DNA of 64,000 bases. Origin: Carposina sasakii (Eukaryota > Arthropoda > Insecta > Lepidoptera > Carposinidae). Numbering within the stretch: the first letter of the stretch is position 1; every line of letters begins with the position of its first letter. Both the position numbers and the translations under genes were made by a program. Positions 33,861-46,357 of the stretch are shown here, piece by piece. The stretch is taken from positions 12,037,115 to 12,101,114 of the forward strand of contig CP053161.1 in assembly GCA_014607495.2 (NCBI GenBank). Reading direction: 5' to 3'. The notes under the pieces were generated by a model. The model saw nothing but the letters and a program-made list of their open reading frames with translations, did no database searches and was not told the DNA's origin.

Positions 33861-33932
33861 TTGAAATCGCAATTTTTACTATCAATACCATCAAACCTAA
33901 AGGAAAATTTAAACTTGATATTTCTTTTCCAG

Positions 33933-34367
33933 GCATACGAGTTATCAACCCTGACGGGAACACAAGTGATGCTACTAGTCGCGTCCGAGACTGGACACGT
34001 ATACACCTTTGCAACGAGGAAGCTGCAGCCCATGATCACTTCGGACTCTGGCAAGAGGCTCATACAGACGTGCCTTAACTCCCCCGACCCGCCCACCACC
34101 AGCGAGCAGCGCATGGCTGCCACTGGCTTCGAGGAAACCGAGCTCACGTATAACGTAGTCGACGAAGACATGAAGGTGAGGCAATTGGCGTACGCTGGAT
34201 CTGCGCAGTATCCAATAGAGCACCACCCAGGTTTAGCTCCGTCGCCGCTGCAGCAGTACCACCAGCACCCTCCCTGCCCCTCCCCCATCCCTCTAGGCTC
34301 GTTAGGACAACCCTACTCACATGCGCATCTGTCGCATCCACACATGTCCCATCATCCACAACGGTAG
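33933..34367 (+). CDS. bs: Serum response factor (blistered), coding exon 2
   Basis: Encodes residues 133-276 and the TAG stop. AYELSTLTGTQVMLLVASET completes MADS helix I and the dimerisation strands; GHVYTFATRKLQPMI closes the MADS box (to about residue 167), and TSDSGKRLIQTCLNSPD is the SAM extension that contacts cofactors of the TCF and MRTF families. FEETELTYNVVDEDMK (197-212) is the conserved segment just after. The tail from about 228 is rich in His, Pro and Gln (HLSHPHMSHHPQR end). The total of 276 aa is short against about 450 in Drosophila and about 508 in human SRF, the loss being in the activation tail. AAG|GTGAGG at 34173-34181 resembles a splice donor, so a longer isoform with further 3' exons cannot be excluded. 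The upstream part of the open frame (33861-33932) is intron. Confidence 0.96.
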   Translation, partial: AYELSTLTGTQVMLLVASETGHVYTFATRKLQPMITSDSGKRLIQTCLNSPDPPTTSEQRMAATGFEETELTYNVVDEDMKVRQLAYAGSAQYPIEHHPGLAPSPLQQYHQHPPCPSPIPLGSLGQPYSHAHLSHPHMSHHPQR

Positions 34368-35345
34368 TCGAATTTAGGACTAAATTCCAGCCGAAGAGCT
34401 GGCTTAAGGACATAGTCACGTTCAATGAGTTAGTTTTAAATATTACGATAAAGAATTAATAGTATTTTGTTAAAAAGTATACCTTTCTGTAAATATTTTA
34501 TAGATTATGTTTTTATAAATACCTTTTTATGTGACGCCAGTGACGGATACATGTAATTTTTTTCGAAAGTGTTTTCGCAATTACGTGCATATGGATTTCT
34601 CGTCAAGTTGTGCTCGAGTGATAAGAGCGTTGCACATAACCGATTGCGTATCATAATTGACAGCTTCGCTCAGATCGCAACAGCTACGATGCATTTGCGT
34701 CGCAGACGGATAAAATGAAATATTATCCGTCCAAATATCATGCTTCTGTAAAGGAAGAGTTAACGATCCCCGGAGGAAATCTCAAGAATTCTTGCGTTTA
34801 TAATACGATACAGTTCAATGAAGCTTTTAAGGTCTATGAATATTTATCCGCTCCATCCTATGCAATTAAAATCTAAAATCGATTTATTTATGACCGATTA
34901 ATTAATCATTGTGTCTAAGAATTTCATCAATGAAATTGATGGTCATGGCTTTTGTGGGGGGATGTAGTATTAGATAGCAAAATAATCTGATTCAAAATCA
35001 GTTTGTAATTAAAGCCACTAACCGGTTGTCAGCATCTAGCTCAGTGACGCCTCGGAAGTGGAAGCCGACTATTGATTCATCATTATTATGAATGAATCGG
35101 CCTTTCATTCTTGATTCGATACATACGAAACACATCTTAATAATATAGATTTAGTCTAATTTGAGGAAGTACCTTATTTATTAGATAACCTGTCAGCAAA
35201 CGATATTTCGATTTAAATTGTTACACAAATGGGCGGTGGCGATTGATCAGAGGAAAAAGATGATAAAACGAGCAATGGTGAAATATTACTTTTAACAGCC
35301 CCGTAATTGTTAATGAAAAATAAAGTAAAAGTAACAGGTGTTATT
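34368..35345 (+). other. bs: Predicted 3' UTR of the SRF gene
   Basis: The sequence after the stop has no AATAAA for about 950 bases. ATTAAA variants stand at 34865 and 35008, and AATAAA at 35319-35324 is followed by a GT-rich stretch (GGTGTTATTTGT). I take the last as the likeliest end, so the 3' UTR would be near 1 kb. TGTAAATA at 34488-34495 fits the Pumilio site. The end is not proven by sequence alone. Confidence 0.35.
35319..35324 (+). terminator. Candidate polyadenylation signal
   Basis: Canonical AATAAA, first such hexamer downstream of the SRF stop, with GGTGTTATTTGT about 15 bases later as a possible downstream element. Isolated hexamers are common in AT-rich DNA. Confidence 0.3.
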
Positions 35346-38300
35346 TGTAACTAAAGACAGTTTCCAATTATCAGGGGAGCGAGCTGTCGCCGCAGGTTCT
35401 AAGTCTACACCCGCTCTGCGTGATCCGGATTATCAAGAAACTTAATTGAAAATTACTTTCGGAGGTACATACCACTGGTGATTATTATAAATTCTCCTGT
35501 CAAACTCGACGCCTCGCGGGTAGTAGAACCGATCCGTGTAACACGGGGGCTTTCACATCTCGACTCATAAGCATAACCATTGAAATCAATTTACCCGACA
35601 CCGTTACGTCTAAATTCAATTTCTAGTTGATTATCTCCTTTAATTTAGTTTGTAGCATCGTTACTATTATAACATTTAATCAATGAAACTTACAACTGAT
35701 CAAATACTGCCAAATACGGTGTCGGATGGGTCGATTCATTGAGTCGATCAGATTCATCTATCGAGTACGCCTCGCGTCGCTAATCGTACACTATTTATTC
35801 ATCGATTTGTACCCAGTAGCTGCTCTCGCGGCCGTCGCATCGATTGCACTGCTCGATTAATTCTCACTTCGCATTTGCATATCGTTTTAATTTCGAAGCC
35901 ATCCGGCGCCCACTGCCTGCATCTTCGCCCCCGACCTCAAAATTTGCTTGTCAGGTTCGATGTGTTGTAATCGATTCCGTAGATTTTTTAATTTAGCCTT
36001 TTTTATATAATAAAATATCACTTTCCAAACTCTTCTTTGTTAAAATATCGAAATACCTTGATGTTGTTAAATTACATACATACACAGGGTGCAACAAAAG
36101 GGATATGTTAAGCGAAAAGCTATGAAAATAGCTCATTATAGAGAAACTGTTCACATTATTATATAGGTACTCTCAGTTTAGATATTGAGTGCATTTTTTA
36201 GCAGTGACGTGATTTCTTGTGCCTGTAAGGCTATTAACTGTTTCTTAACTGTTTTTGTGGTGATTTCTCGTTAAGTTTATTCACGTTTATAGTAGTTATG
36301 TAGAAATAAATGGATTGGATGAGCTTCAGTATGATCAAGTTGTTTACATTCAAGCGGGGAGCTTTGCTATTTTCTTACATAGTCCTACTTTCACCTGTCA
36401 TAAGTTTGTAAAGAAATATAATATTTTACGTATTCTTAGCGTGTTGCTCTGGCGCGTCTGTCGGAATATAAACTGTATTAGCTGAGCTATGTCGCGGCAT
36501 GTTTGTAGGATGCAGATGCTCTTGCGCATGAATTAGCGGCGTATATCTGGAAGTCGGTCAGTGCCCTCGCTATAAACGTATTTCCTAATCGAGTTCATGC
36601 GATATTTCGTAACAATAATGCGAATCACTTGAAATTTCGACAAATAGATCGGCATATATACAAATATCTAATCCTTTAAGACACGGTATGTTGTAAGCTA
36701 ATTCGTGCTTGTTTTTAGATGACAATCTGGATTGGGCCCGCCTCACCGATACGGCGGTGACTCACGCGCATAACGTATTCCGTTTGCATGAGACGCGCTA
36801 TTCTCTACGCTCTATAATCGCTCGTTAGTCGTCTAGCTAGCTTTATTAACTTATCAATACTATTGTTTTGATAAACGCTGGTGCGGTTTGTGTTGACTCA
36901 TCGCACTGTGCGGCTAATGTTGCCGGATAATTGTCCGGGTATAAGCCGATCTTGTGCAACCCTCACGACCTAACAATAAGACTAATTTGACTAATAGGTG
37001 CGCTGTAATCGTCACCGCGTGTGGTGGAAGGATTACAAGATTATTCAGCTCAGCTTTCTTTGTAGTTTGGTACATCTATGCCTAATGAGCAATGCTCAAT
37101 GCCATTGTTCTAGCTTTTTGTTTAGTTATTGCCTTGTAGTTTATTAGGCGGGATTGTTTGGACACTTGCGGACTAAAGAAAGCTGGAATTATCATTCTTG
37201 ATTCAGGTTTTGATGAAGCTATTATGGGTATTGAAATTTCGGGGACGACGGTGTTTCGCGGATGGTTTGATCATTAATTTATTATTCGGCGCGTGAACGC
37301 ACCGTCGGGTCCGATTAAAAAAATAATGTTTGCAAAATTCGCATTAAATGATCGGTTCTGGTCTGTAATTAACGTGATTCCGACCGACCACCCGTGCTCA
37401 AGATGGATGGACCCACAGCTTATCCGAGTTAAGGGTAGTATTCGCTAACCGCCTTCTCCATGTCTCCATTTAACGGACAAATGAAGTAATTCGTCCAGTG
37501 TCCTTTCAATGAGTTGTTTTTATAAATTTGCTAAACCTAGAACGATAATATAATGTCAAGCGTGGCCATAGAATCTTCTTGGTTATCCTGCAGTTATGGC
37601 TACTATCAATTATCATAAGATGGCAAAATTTCCCCAATGTTTCCTAAACTGGTTTACTAAATTTTATGTCTGTAGTAAATTCGGCATCCACGTAATTACA
37701 AGCGTAAAGATCATTCGGTTGTCAGTAGTACACATTATTTTCGGCGCTGGGTTCGGCCAGTCCGTGCACTATTACAGACCTGCGCCTGCGCTGGTGCTGT
37801 TGCATAATTCAGACACGAAGCCCGCTGTTTGCATTCCGATACTTGATATGTGCTTTCACATGTATTTATGGACAAGATTTTGTGTCTCCGTAATGTTAGC
37901 CGAATAAATAAATTGCGTTTGAAGCATAAATACAATGGGCGAGTCTGCGGCTTCCCTCGTTACGTCGGCGAATGTAAAGTCCAAGATAGCTGCCTGGGTT
38001 GTCGGCATGTCACCCGTTGAGATATTTCGCGGAGTCCGGCTGAGACCTCGCTTATATCGTTGTTTAGGAGCTTCGTTACATTCGCGTTTTATGTCGGCGC
38101 TTACAAATTGGCGCACGGAGATGCATTGCTGATGGCGTCACAATTCTTTCAACGGGCATTATGCTCGAAGGGCTACATTGTATTTCAGTCCATCCCGACC
38201 CATCAAACAGACCTGTCTCCACTGCGATGACTGCGTGTATTGTTTCGCTGTCTAAATCGGTTTCATTCAGCCAGCGATGTCAGTAGGCATCTTGGAGCAA

Positions 38301-39590
38301 CTAATTCGAAATCTACATAATTATCTCAGTACCGCATCAAAGTGCACGATTCCGCTCACATCTCACTTACCGCAATTCTAATGATTTGCAGCGGAGGTCC
38401 TCCTTTGTATGCACTCGACATGGCTCGGTTGGTATGCAAGGTGTGCCCTTGCTATCCCGAGCCCATCGTCTCCAGAAGCTTCCGCGACAGACCGACCTGA
38501 TTGCTCTAATTGAAATTTATTCGGTCCTCCATCGCACGCGACCCGATTCCGAAATGCTAAATCGTTTAATTCCATTAGATTAATGAATAAGTGGCAGCGA
38601 TTGTTTCTCTTGTTTAGTTATGTATGCGCCTGCGTTTATGCGATCTCGTTTACTGGATTGACGCAGGACGCGCCTCATCCATTATAGATTTAGCCGGGAG
38701 TGTATCGTCCGGCTCGATATGGCCGACGTCTGTGTCATTTCGATAATTGGACTTGCGATTATATTTCCAGTTGTGCAATTTACAAACATCTGCGATAGAT
38801 GCGTTGATTGGCAGCTGCTTGCGTTGCGTTATCTTACTCTTGATCTGTGAGCAATTATGGCAATTTTTTTCAATCGGACCGTGAATAAAACATTGCAAAG
38901 CAATTTGTTCGAATAAACGTGTACGTCATTTATCAGGCATGAGCTGAATTGATTTGAAGAAAGTCGGCCCACTTCCTAAAACTAGACTGGGAGACGCAGA
39001 TGGTTAAAATTAGTGACGCCAAGAATAGCGTAAACTGCGAGCGTGCGACGCGCAACCGACCTGCTTTAGATATTGTGTTACACTACATCCAGATCTCATA
39101 GAATTCGGCAAAAGAACGAAAACTCATGCAAATGTGGGAGAAATATAAACATGTGCAAGTGTTGAATCAAGTAAAAAAATCATTCGATTAATCTTACACA
39201 GAATCACTTTGGTATTATTCGTATAACAGATGAATAGAAATGATAGTCTCACGTTATGATTAACCTCAGTGCAATATTGGAATACAATTCTACAATATCG
39301 ATGTTGACCTTAAACATGACTGTTGGTTTTGAAGCTTATTGTTCACAAGGCAAACAATGTTTTCTTCTGTTATTGAAAGAACTTACAACTTATCGGTCAA
39401 CCTTTTGTATCGCCATCTTGACCGTTTTGGCGGTGCCCGTAACAGAGCTAGATCCGCTGTTCCATATACATTTCTGGCCGGCCGAACAACCTGTTGGATG
39501 CACGCAATGGTAGAGTAGAGTTGGATAGCGTCTTCAGCGAAAGTTCCGTAGCCATAAATTCAAACTAGCGTCCTAGGTGAGGCTTGACCG
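35346..39590. promoter_or_regulatory. Repeat-poor downstream region, candidate enhancers
   Basis: Apart from one MITE fragment at 36085-36155, no repeat family is seen for over 4 kb. The base composition is even and there are many TAAT, ATCGAT and TTTATGA-type cores. No coding frame has a recognisable product. GACCACCCG at 37386-37394 is one base off the Ci/Gli consensus. The pattern resembles conserved non-coding DNA around developmental genes; this is inference. Confidence 0.3.
36085..36155. mobile_element. Fragment of the CAGGGTGTAAC palindromic MITE
   Basis: CAGGGTGCAACAAAAGGGAT then ATGTTAAGCGAAAAGCTATG and a degenerate AATAGCTCATTATAGAGAAA block. Only one arm remains, with more changes than the other copies, so it is older or deleted. 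Confidence 0.7.
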
Positions 39591-39597
39591 TTACCGC

Positions 39598-40236
39598 GTG
39601 GGAATGATTGGGTCCCCTGTAGTCGGTAAGGCTTTGTTAGGACGATTGTCCACTGGAGCGGTGTAGATGCGCCGATAGGCTGTGTATAGTAGGCTTTTGC
39701 CTGCAGTGACAGCTACGTGGGAACGAAGCGGGATTGTGTGTAAGTTTTAAACATGTTTTGAGCTTATAACAATATGGAAATTATTGTTTTATATTTCGGA
39801 AAGAATGCGTTTGAGTTTAGTTACCTGTTTAACACTAAGATGTCTGACAATCGTTGTCCCAAGACATATGCGTAAAATAACAAGGCACTTAAAACTGTGC
39901 TTATTTTAATGTATTCCACACGCGTGCAACGTTAACTCGACGGCTATTCTGCTCTGAAAACAAACCTTTAGCCTTTGTGTCCGGTGCCAATCCATCATAC
40001 GACTTTTTCTATTGACCAGTACTATCACTGAGCTTACATAAACAAAAACCTTTGAAATGCTAATCTTCGGTACGTGCCTTGGATTAGTTCCGCCGGCATT
40101 TGTCTCTACGTGGGAAATGGTCTGGACTCTTGTTGAGACTTGTTGCGTTCGTTTTGAACATTAACCTTATAAGGCCACCTACATAAACGGTGATATAATC
40201 ACTCGATCGATGGATTGGCTCATGAGCGCGTGGGCG
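39598..40236. promoter_or_regulatory. Cluster of Su(H), CArG and EGR motifs
   Basis: CGTGGGAA, a perfect match to the Su(H) site YGTGRGAA, occurs three times on the + strand (39598-39605, 39716-39723, 40109-40116). CCTTATAAGG, a palindromic perfect CArG box, lies at 40165-40174, and GCGTGGGCG, the EGR/Stripe consensus, at 40228-40236. No repeat explains the triplication: the surrounding bases differ at each site. It is 5.2-5.9 kb past the SRF stop. It may be a Notch- and SRF-responsive enhancer of this gene; binding is inference. Confidence 0.4.
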
Positions 40237-43200
40237 GCGTCCTTCCACGTCGAACGTCGGTTGTCTAATGCGTGAGTTTGTTACATTTAAGCGCGTGCGC
40301 AGCTCTGCGCCGGTCGTACTCGCGCATGATTTATGTATGACCAGTATTCCTCGTGTGTCGGTTCATTTAACTAGATATATTCCGGAATTATTGTGTTCGC
40401 AACACGGCTCTCGTACCGTTGGAGGCGTGTTGTGAATCTAAAGTCCTGCGTAATGATGTATTGCGTTTTCAGTGCTAGCTGTTTTTATAATGCGTAATCG
40501 AAAGCCGTCACTGTCCTGTTAATCAGGCCCAGTTACCGAAATTGCAGTCATTAACGATCTCGTGGTGCTTAAAACTGTATCACCGGACCTGTTTACTCTA
40601 GAAAATAATCTCCCTTTCGAATGGAAAGGCTCAATTGGATCGCCAATTACGAGAACATTATGTATTGGTAAAATATGCCTCTGACTCAGAAGAGATGTCA
40701 GAAGTTAAATAATTTGAAGGTGACATTGAAAGTATTTTGACGGGCTTGGACAAAGGCTTAGTAGTTGAAAACTCCTCTTAGCTAATACCGAGTATAGATA
40801 TAGAGTATTAAATAGCATAGAAGATACATCCGAAAAAGTTAGTGACAAAAATAATAACACGGCACTTAAAAGAGAATTAAAAAATGTGAATAAGACTATT
40901 CCCTTTAAACCTATTCAGAGTAAAGAATCACAGTGAAGTGAATCATTTGTAAAGTGTTAAGTTGAATGAATAGACAACACAAGAATGGAGTCTGTGCAAA
41001 TAAATACATGGAAATAACTACATTAACAAGAACCTGAATGAAATAACCAATTAATTCAATTGTAAGGTATCTCCAAGTCAATTAGTTTCCGCCGATGTCC
41101 CCTGATTGAAACACGGAAACTTTAAATCGCCATAGAAATAAAATGTAATGTTCTTTACGAGAGGCGTCTGTGAATGACAATCTTTTGAGGTGATGCTTGT
41201 TGGATAATTGTCTTCAACTAGAAATGTTTTTCAGTCCTTGAAATTTTAATGACACGCACTCTAGGATGTATTTCCAAAATGGGGTGAAGCTGAACTGCAG
41301 AATTGTGAAGGAGATCCTTTAGCTGCGCCAAAAGTAATAGATCACTGACTAGCTCTTCACTTTAGAGAAAGCCCCTGAGTTATGCTCTAAAGGAGATGCA
41401 GCTCCAGCTAGGGAATATTTAATGATATGGTGAAAAATATGGACTTTTTGAAACATGAACTAGGTCATCCAGTAAGGTCGTCTAATAAATTAAACGAAAT
41501 AATGGTATTGCAAAAAGTTTATGCGATAATGCAGAACGAAAACGATACTCTTTATACTAAATGTAACTTAAACGGTACAATAAGGTAACAAATGTAAATA
41601 TGGCCGACAGTAATCGCCCCCCTGACTTATTCCTCGATAAAACGTCAATTCATTTAAACCTTATTACTATTGAAGAAATAACCTGTAAAACCGATGTTTA
41701 TGAGGAAATTTTATAAGAACGCTCACAACGAAACGTGACTCGAGTACTGTAATTTTTGCAATGCTCACTCGTACAATGTAACGGCCATATTTTTCTCAAT
41801 GAATACTCGTATGCAGTAATGTACCGAAGTATGGTTGCGTAATCCCAAATCGAAAGTATCCAAAACCTTGTAGTCGTGCCGTGGTTGATATGTGACATTT
41901 CTATCGCTTTATCGTCTATTCCTCTTACACTAGTATTTATTTGTTATTGTTAGAAAAAGATAAAGTTGACGCTCTCACTTCCGCCCGCCCACGGCCGGCC
42001 TACACGACCTAACTTAATTGGTTAAAAATTGCATTAGGTTTATCGTGAGTTCTGTGGTTTGCCGGAACAAGTCGAGTAATTTGATTTTTCTGAGTGTATT
42101 TTAACTGTTGCATGACATCAGATCGTAGGTGGTTTCGACAGTAATGTTCGCGAACACTTTGCGTTGCTCAACCTCTCGAAATCCACGATCACCTTAAGTT
42201 ATGACTTAATTCCCAAACGAACGCCTCTCTTGTGTTGTTATCCGATATATATGTGTATGGCTATAACGGCATCTTAAGTTACGACTATACTTATATTGAA
42301 ACTCTTACATTAAATTTGTTAATCGCGACCACACAGTTGTGCGAATATTTAAATATATTTCATTTGCCTTAAAAGTTTTCTCACTCTACGGACGAGGGTC
42401 GTTGCTTACAGCTCACATTACCTATTTAGAATGGTTAAATTCTTTACCAGAGGCTAGATAATTGTACGCCGTACGAAAAGCGGCGGTAGAAAAGTTCTTA
42501 CTACTTGATAACTATTAGGCTTACTGTGATGTAGGTGTGTAGTTTGCGCACTTCTGATTTATTCCTTTAATAGGGTATGTCAAAAGAGCACAACTTGTCC
42601 TAATCAATTATTCGCAATAATTACATGTATCCAGATCATTAGTCTTCGAAGACTTGAAGAAGCAAGAGTCATTATCATAAAAATATCATAAATAGCTGAT
42701 ATCAAAATGGAAAGACACACAGTAGTCGGTGGACTGGAGAAGACAAACAAACAATATAGATAGACTAGAAGAACGTGACTCGATTTACCAAATCAGTCGA
42801 GACGCGAGGCTTAGCATAATAAAATATGTTCGCTATGTAAAGTATGTTTATAATTCGCGTTATTTTACTATAAGGATTTACTCTAATGCATTTTACTCAG
42901 TTAATTCTCAGGCCATTAAACAAGTGCCATCGTCTGCATAGATTTTAAGTACAATGAGCTTAATGAATGAAATTTTAGGATATACAACTGTCCTGTCCCC
43001 TCCCTTATTATACTTTTGAGTTTACAAATTGGTGCTAAAAATGAGTCGGTGCTGCTGCAGTAGTGTCGTTTTTGTAAGTAGGTGATCTCTATTCTTATTT
43101 TTCTAAAGTATATTTAATGGTAAATCTTAATATATTTTTATACTGTAGTTTTAGTGGAGTATTAGTTCCGTATTGGGACCGAGTCCTCTGAGTAATATTG

Positions 43201-44860
43201 ATACCTGTATTGAGTAACGTAACATTCCCATTTGTGCTTAGCTTTAGTGACAGTTTAACAGTTTGTGATCTATCCAGTTGGTAGTGTTAAGGCATGATTG
43301 TGTGTTTGTGAAAGATTGATATGAACCGTTGAGTATACAAATTGTTGACACTTCATCTTTCTCTCCTTTTGTATTTAAAATACTTCCTTTAGATATCTTA
43401 ACTCTATGTGAAGTGTCAATTGAGTCAATGTCCAATTTCTCCGTTGAGCTTTCAACTTGCTCGAAGACAGGTTAAAATTGGACGTTGGCTTGACGTTACA
43501 ACGAAGTAATAAATTAGTGTTTAGTAGATGTTAAGTAACGAACGCTAGATTTTAACACAAGACCAGTGATATCTGCAACAAACTATAAAACAGTGCCTTT
43601 TATTAGTGCCTTCGAACATTCCAGTGTGATGAAAATTGTACTTAAATTTGTTAAAGGACTGTGAATCTCAGTATTATTAATGCGTTACGAAGTTTAACTA
43701 AAATGCAAACATTCAAATTCGTGTTATTCATGCTACTGAAATATTATATTGCGATACACATTCCGCTTACTTTGACTGTCATTTATCCTGCCTGAATGAG
43801 GATAGCTATCAAGGAGACGTCATTACTGTCAAAATAACATCAGAATTAGCCGCTGCAAGAGTGCGATCCGGTGGGACATCTCCCGCCAAAATAAAAGTCG
43901 AATACATATATTTAAATGTGAAATTAAGTTTTTCGACAGGCTTTCATTGCTTTTTGGAGCGATTATTCATGGTCGGCTGATAAATGTGCGACGTGCAATA
44001 ATTCAATTCTCGTTTACACTCTTGTCTGTGAGGCTTATACACACGCCTCGGATCAAGCGGTAGCTTTTCTTTTTAGCTCTCGATTTATAGTGCCCCTATT
44101 TACCTGGTAAATTGTTTGTAGTATTTATTGATTGGTTCTAGTTTTCAGCCGTGTGTATATGTCTTGATATAGTATTAAAACCTTTTTGGTTAAAATCTTT
44201 TTAGTCGATGTCTGCGAAATTTTTATCATGATTATGTGTTTTTGTTTTTATTTTATTAGTAAATTGAACCTATATGTCTGATACTATAATCTTGACAAAA
44301 ATCTTGCATAATATTAATTTGTCTAACATAAACTTTGGTTGTGTCACTAAAATTGTTATGGCAATAATAGTAGTAATTAAAAATGTATTTAGGTACTGTT
44401 ATATATTTTCATACGATAATTTTTACTTTGGAAGATTCGAAAGTGGTTGTGAAACATGTATCTTATGAGATCAGACTTTCCATATATTTCATCGATTAGT
44501 AACATATTCTTTTCTCTTCTTTTGGGACTGTTTTAAATATACCCTCAAAATGGGTAATCTTAATAATGACAATGTGATAGAAATAATACCTAAAGACGCT
44601 AGATCATTGTTACTGTAAAATACATGTAAATATGTACAATACATAAGCTACAATAATTATTTTAATACTAGATGCAATGTTGTACAAGTTTTTCTCTATT
44701 TAATTTTTTAAAAGATTTAATCTACTCTATTTTTAATAATGACTTATTTTATCGTTTCGAATAATTTATATCGTGTGTTTGTATAATGTCGTAGATTAAA
44801 TCGAAAGAGACATTAAAAAAAATATAAAACAATAAAATGTTAAAAAATTTTACTCACCTT
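40237..44860. other. Non-coding flank, few repeats
   Basis: No gene recognised. GTTTGCGCACTTCTG near 42545 resembles a LINE tail. Open frames such as 42729-42941 and 44274-44468 have no recognisable domain. Confidence 0.4.
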
Positions 44861-44869
44861 TTGTGTTGA

Positions 44870-45620
44870 TTAAGTTAAGTCACCTTTTCCCCATCCACTA
44901 TCGGTGCTATCCCGGGAAATTGGGAAAGCGCGTCGTCCTATGCCTCAGACTGAAGTTTTAATGTAGTTTCCACTTTTTTGAAAGCTTTGGAACAAAAACT
45001 TTCTTATTGTTTTTAAGTGTTTCTTAAGACTTGAGTCTAGGCATCGTATATTGACTTGTAACTAGGGGCGGCGGCCGAGGGGCCCCATTTACTATACATA
45101 ACTATTCCTCAGTAATACGGGACATTGCTTAAAGGCCTAAAGTAATGTGCTCTTATACTGTGGAATTTTGTGTACAGCAAATTCGGCCGCCGCCAAATCG
45201 GACCGTGCAGCTCAACTTCCCTATCGGTTTTTAATTTTAGTACCAACACTGTTGTAAAATATTCAATTTGACGTTTTTAATTGCATTGCAGTATTAATGC
45301 CGACGTTTTAAAGGGGCGTGTCCGATAGTGTTTGGCTTTATCGACGAGCCAGGCTGGTTGCAAGATGCGCCGTTCGCGAACGATTGCATTGCTCGAAGGC
45401 GCATCTTCAAAGCGGCGATTTAATAGTTTTTAAAGTACGCCGATGCCAAAAGCTGTATCGCTGTCCCCGTAATTACTTTCGGCCGCCGATATTACGTTCA
45501 TAAAGTTGCAATAATTGCTCAATGTTGCCGCGCTCTCGACGCCGATGCAGCTTTCTTTTGGCTTCGGTTGCGTTTTAGAATTTAAGAATGGCCACTAGTG
45601 CGTTGAAACTTTGAACTCGA
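44870..45620. other. GC-richer unique non-coding block
   Basis: Contains GGGGCGGCGGCCGAGGGGCC (45064 on), TTCGGCCGCCGCCAAATCGG (45182 on) and GCGCCGTTCGCGAACGATTG (45367 on), richer in GC than the flanks and without copies elsewhere in the window. No domain is seen in the frame at 45318-45503. Possibly regulatory; nothing more can be said. Confidence 0.3.
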
Positions 45621-46255
45621 AGAAAGAAGACTGCTAAAGGTAAGTGATTTTTTAAATTATTAAGCTAAGTTTTCAACGGATTTGAACTAACTCTATTAAT
45701 ATCTAATTGCATATTGTGTTGTTTTTTTTTTCGATGTGGTTTTCAGGATACAGGTATCAATACGAATTATGATTTCTACGTTTTGTAGAAATGTTGATCT
45801 TCGAAGATTTATGTGTTTATTTCAGGGTAATTCTGGCAGCGAGAATAAAATTTGCATTATGTTTTACACGAAGTACTTAGTACTTTATTTTTATACTCAT
45901 TATTATTATCATATATTACACTCGACACCAATACAGTATCGTCAGCGTAGGGTTATTAATATGACCCGTTATGATACGTATTCGTTTAAAATATTGTGAC
46001 GGTTTGTGAATAATCTTTGGTTCGTGATCTCACTTGCTAATATCGACCAGTTTATTAGGAACTCGCTAGGCGTTTACATAACTATGTTTTCAGATAAATG
46101 TAAACTACTACGTGGACAGTTAACTAGAACAATGTTTTGCAGTTTCATTTGCGGATTATTAAAATCAAGAATATTGCATTTTCCAAACAAATTCCTACTA
46201 TGTATAAACAAAAGAAAGACCATTTTAAAGAACTCTTTATCTTCTCCCCAAACAT
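45621..46255. other. Non-coding, nothing recognised
   Basis: AT-rich sequence with short frames only and no assignable repeat. Confidence 0.45.
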
Positions 46256-46259
46256 TTTT

Positions 46260-46357
46260 TATGATAATGATAATAATAATAATAAAAGGTTATTAATAGA
46301 GAAATGGAAAAAATTCCTCACCCGGGTGGGAATCGAACCCACGACCTCTGCATTCCG
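46260..46357 (-). mobile_element. Short tRNA-related SINE, reverse orientation
   Basis: On the minus strand GGTTCGATTCC (46339-46329) is a good pol III B box inside CGTGGGTTCGATTCCCACCC. A TTTTTTCC block and a (TTA)n tail (46264-46284 on the + strand as ATAATAATAAT) follow. No cloverleaf can be completed, so this is a SINE head and not a tRNA gene. It abuts a second SINE in the opposite orientation. Confidence 0.6.

Larger units (their letters stand above)
6926..33932 (+). other. bs: SRF intron 1, 27,007 bp, phase 0
   Basis: The intron runs from GTGGGT to a TTTCTTTTCCAG acceptor and joins MKK to AYELSTLTG, restoring the family sequence in the middle of MADS helix I. It is non-coding throughout. 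It carries repeats listed separately, a GC-rich island at about 10030-10200, a CArG box at 13056 and a long repeat-poor part (20.4-24.5 kb). Large first introns of developmental regulators often hold enhancers, which is inference here. Confidence 0.93.

Noticed and set aside
33857..34425. Several minus-strand frames of 83-143 codons over SRF exon 2
   Set aside because: They are antisense to a firmly identified coding exon and show no domain; they arise from its GC-rich codons.
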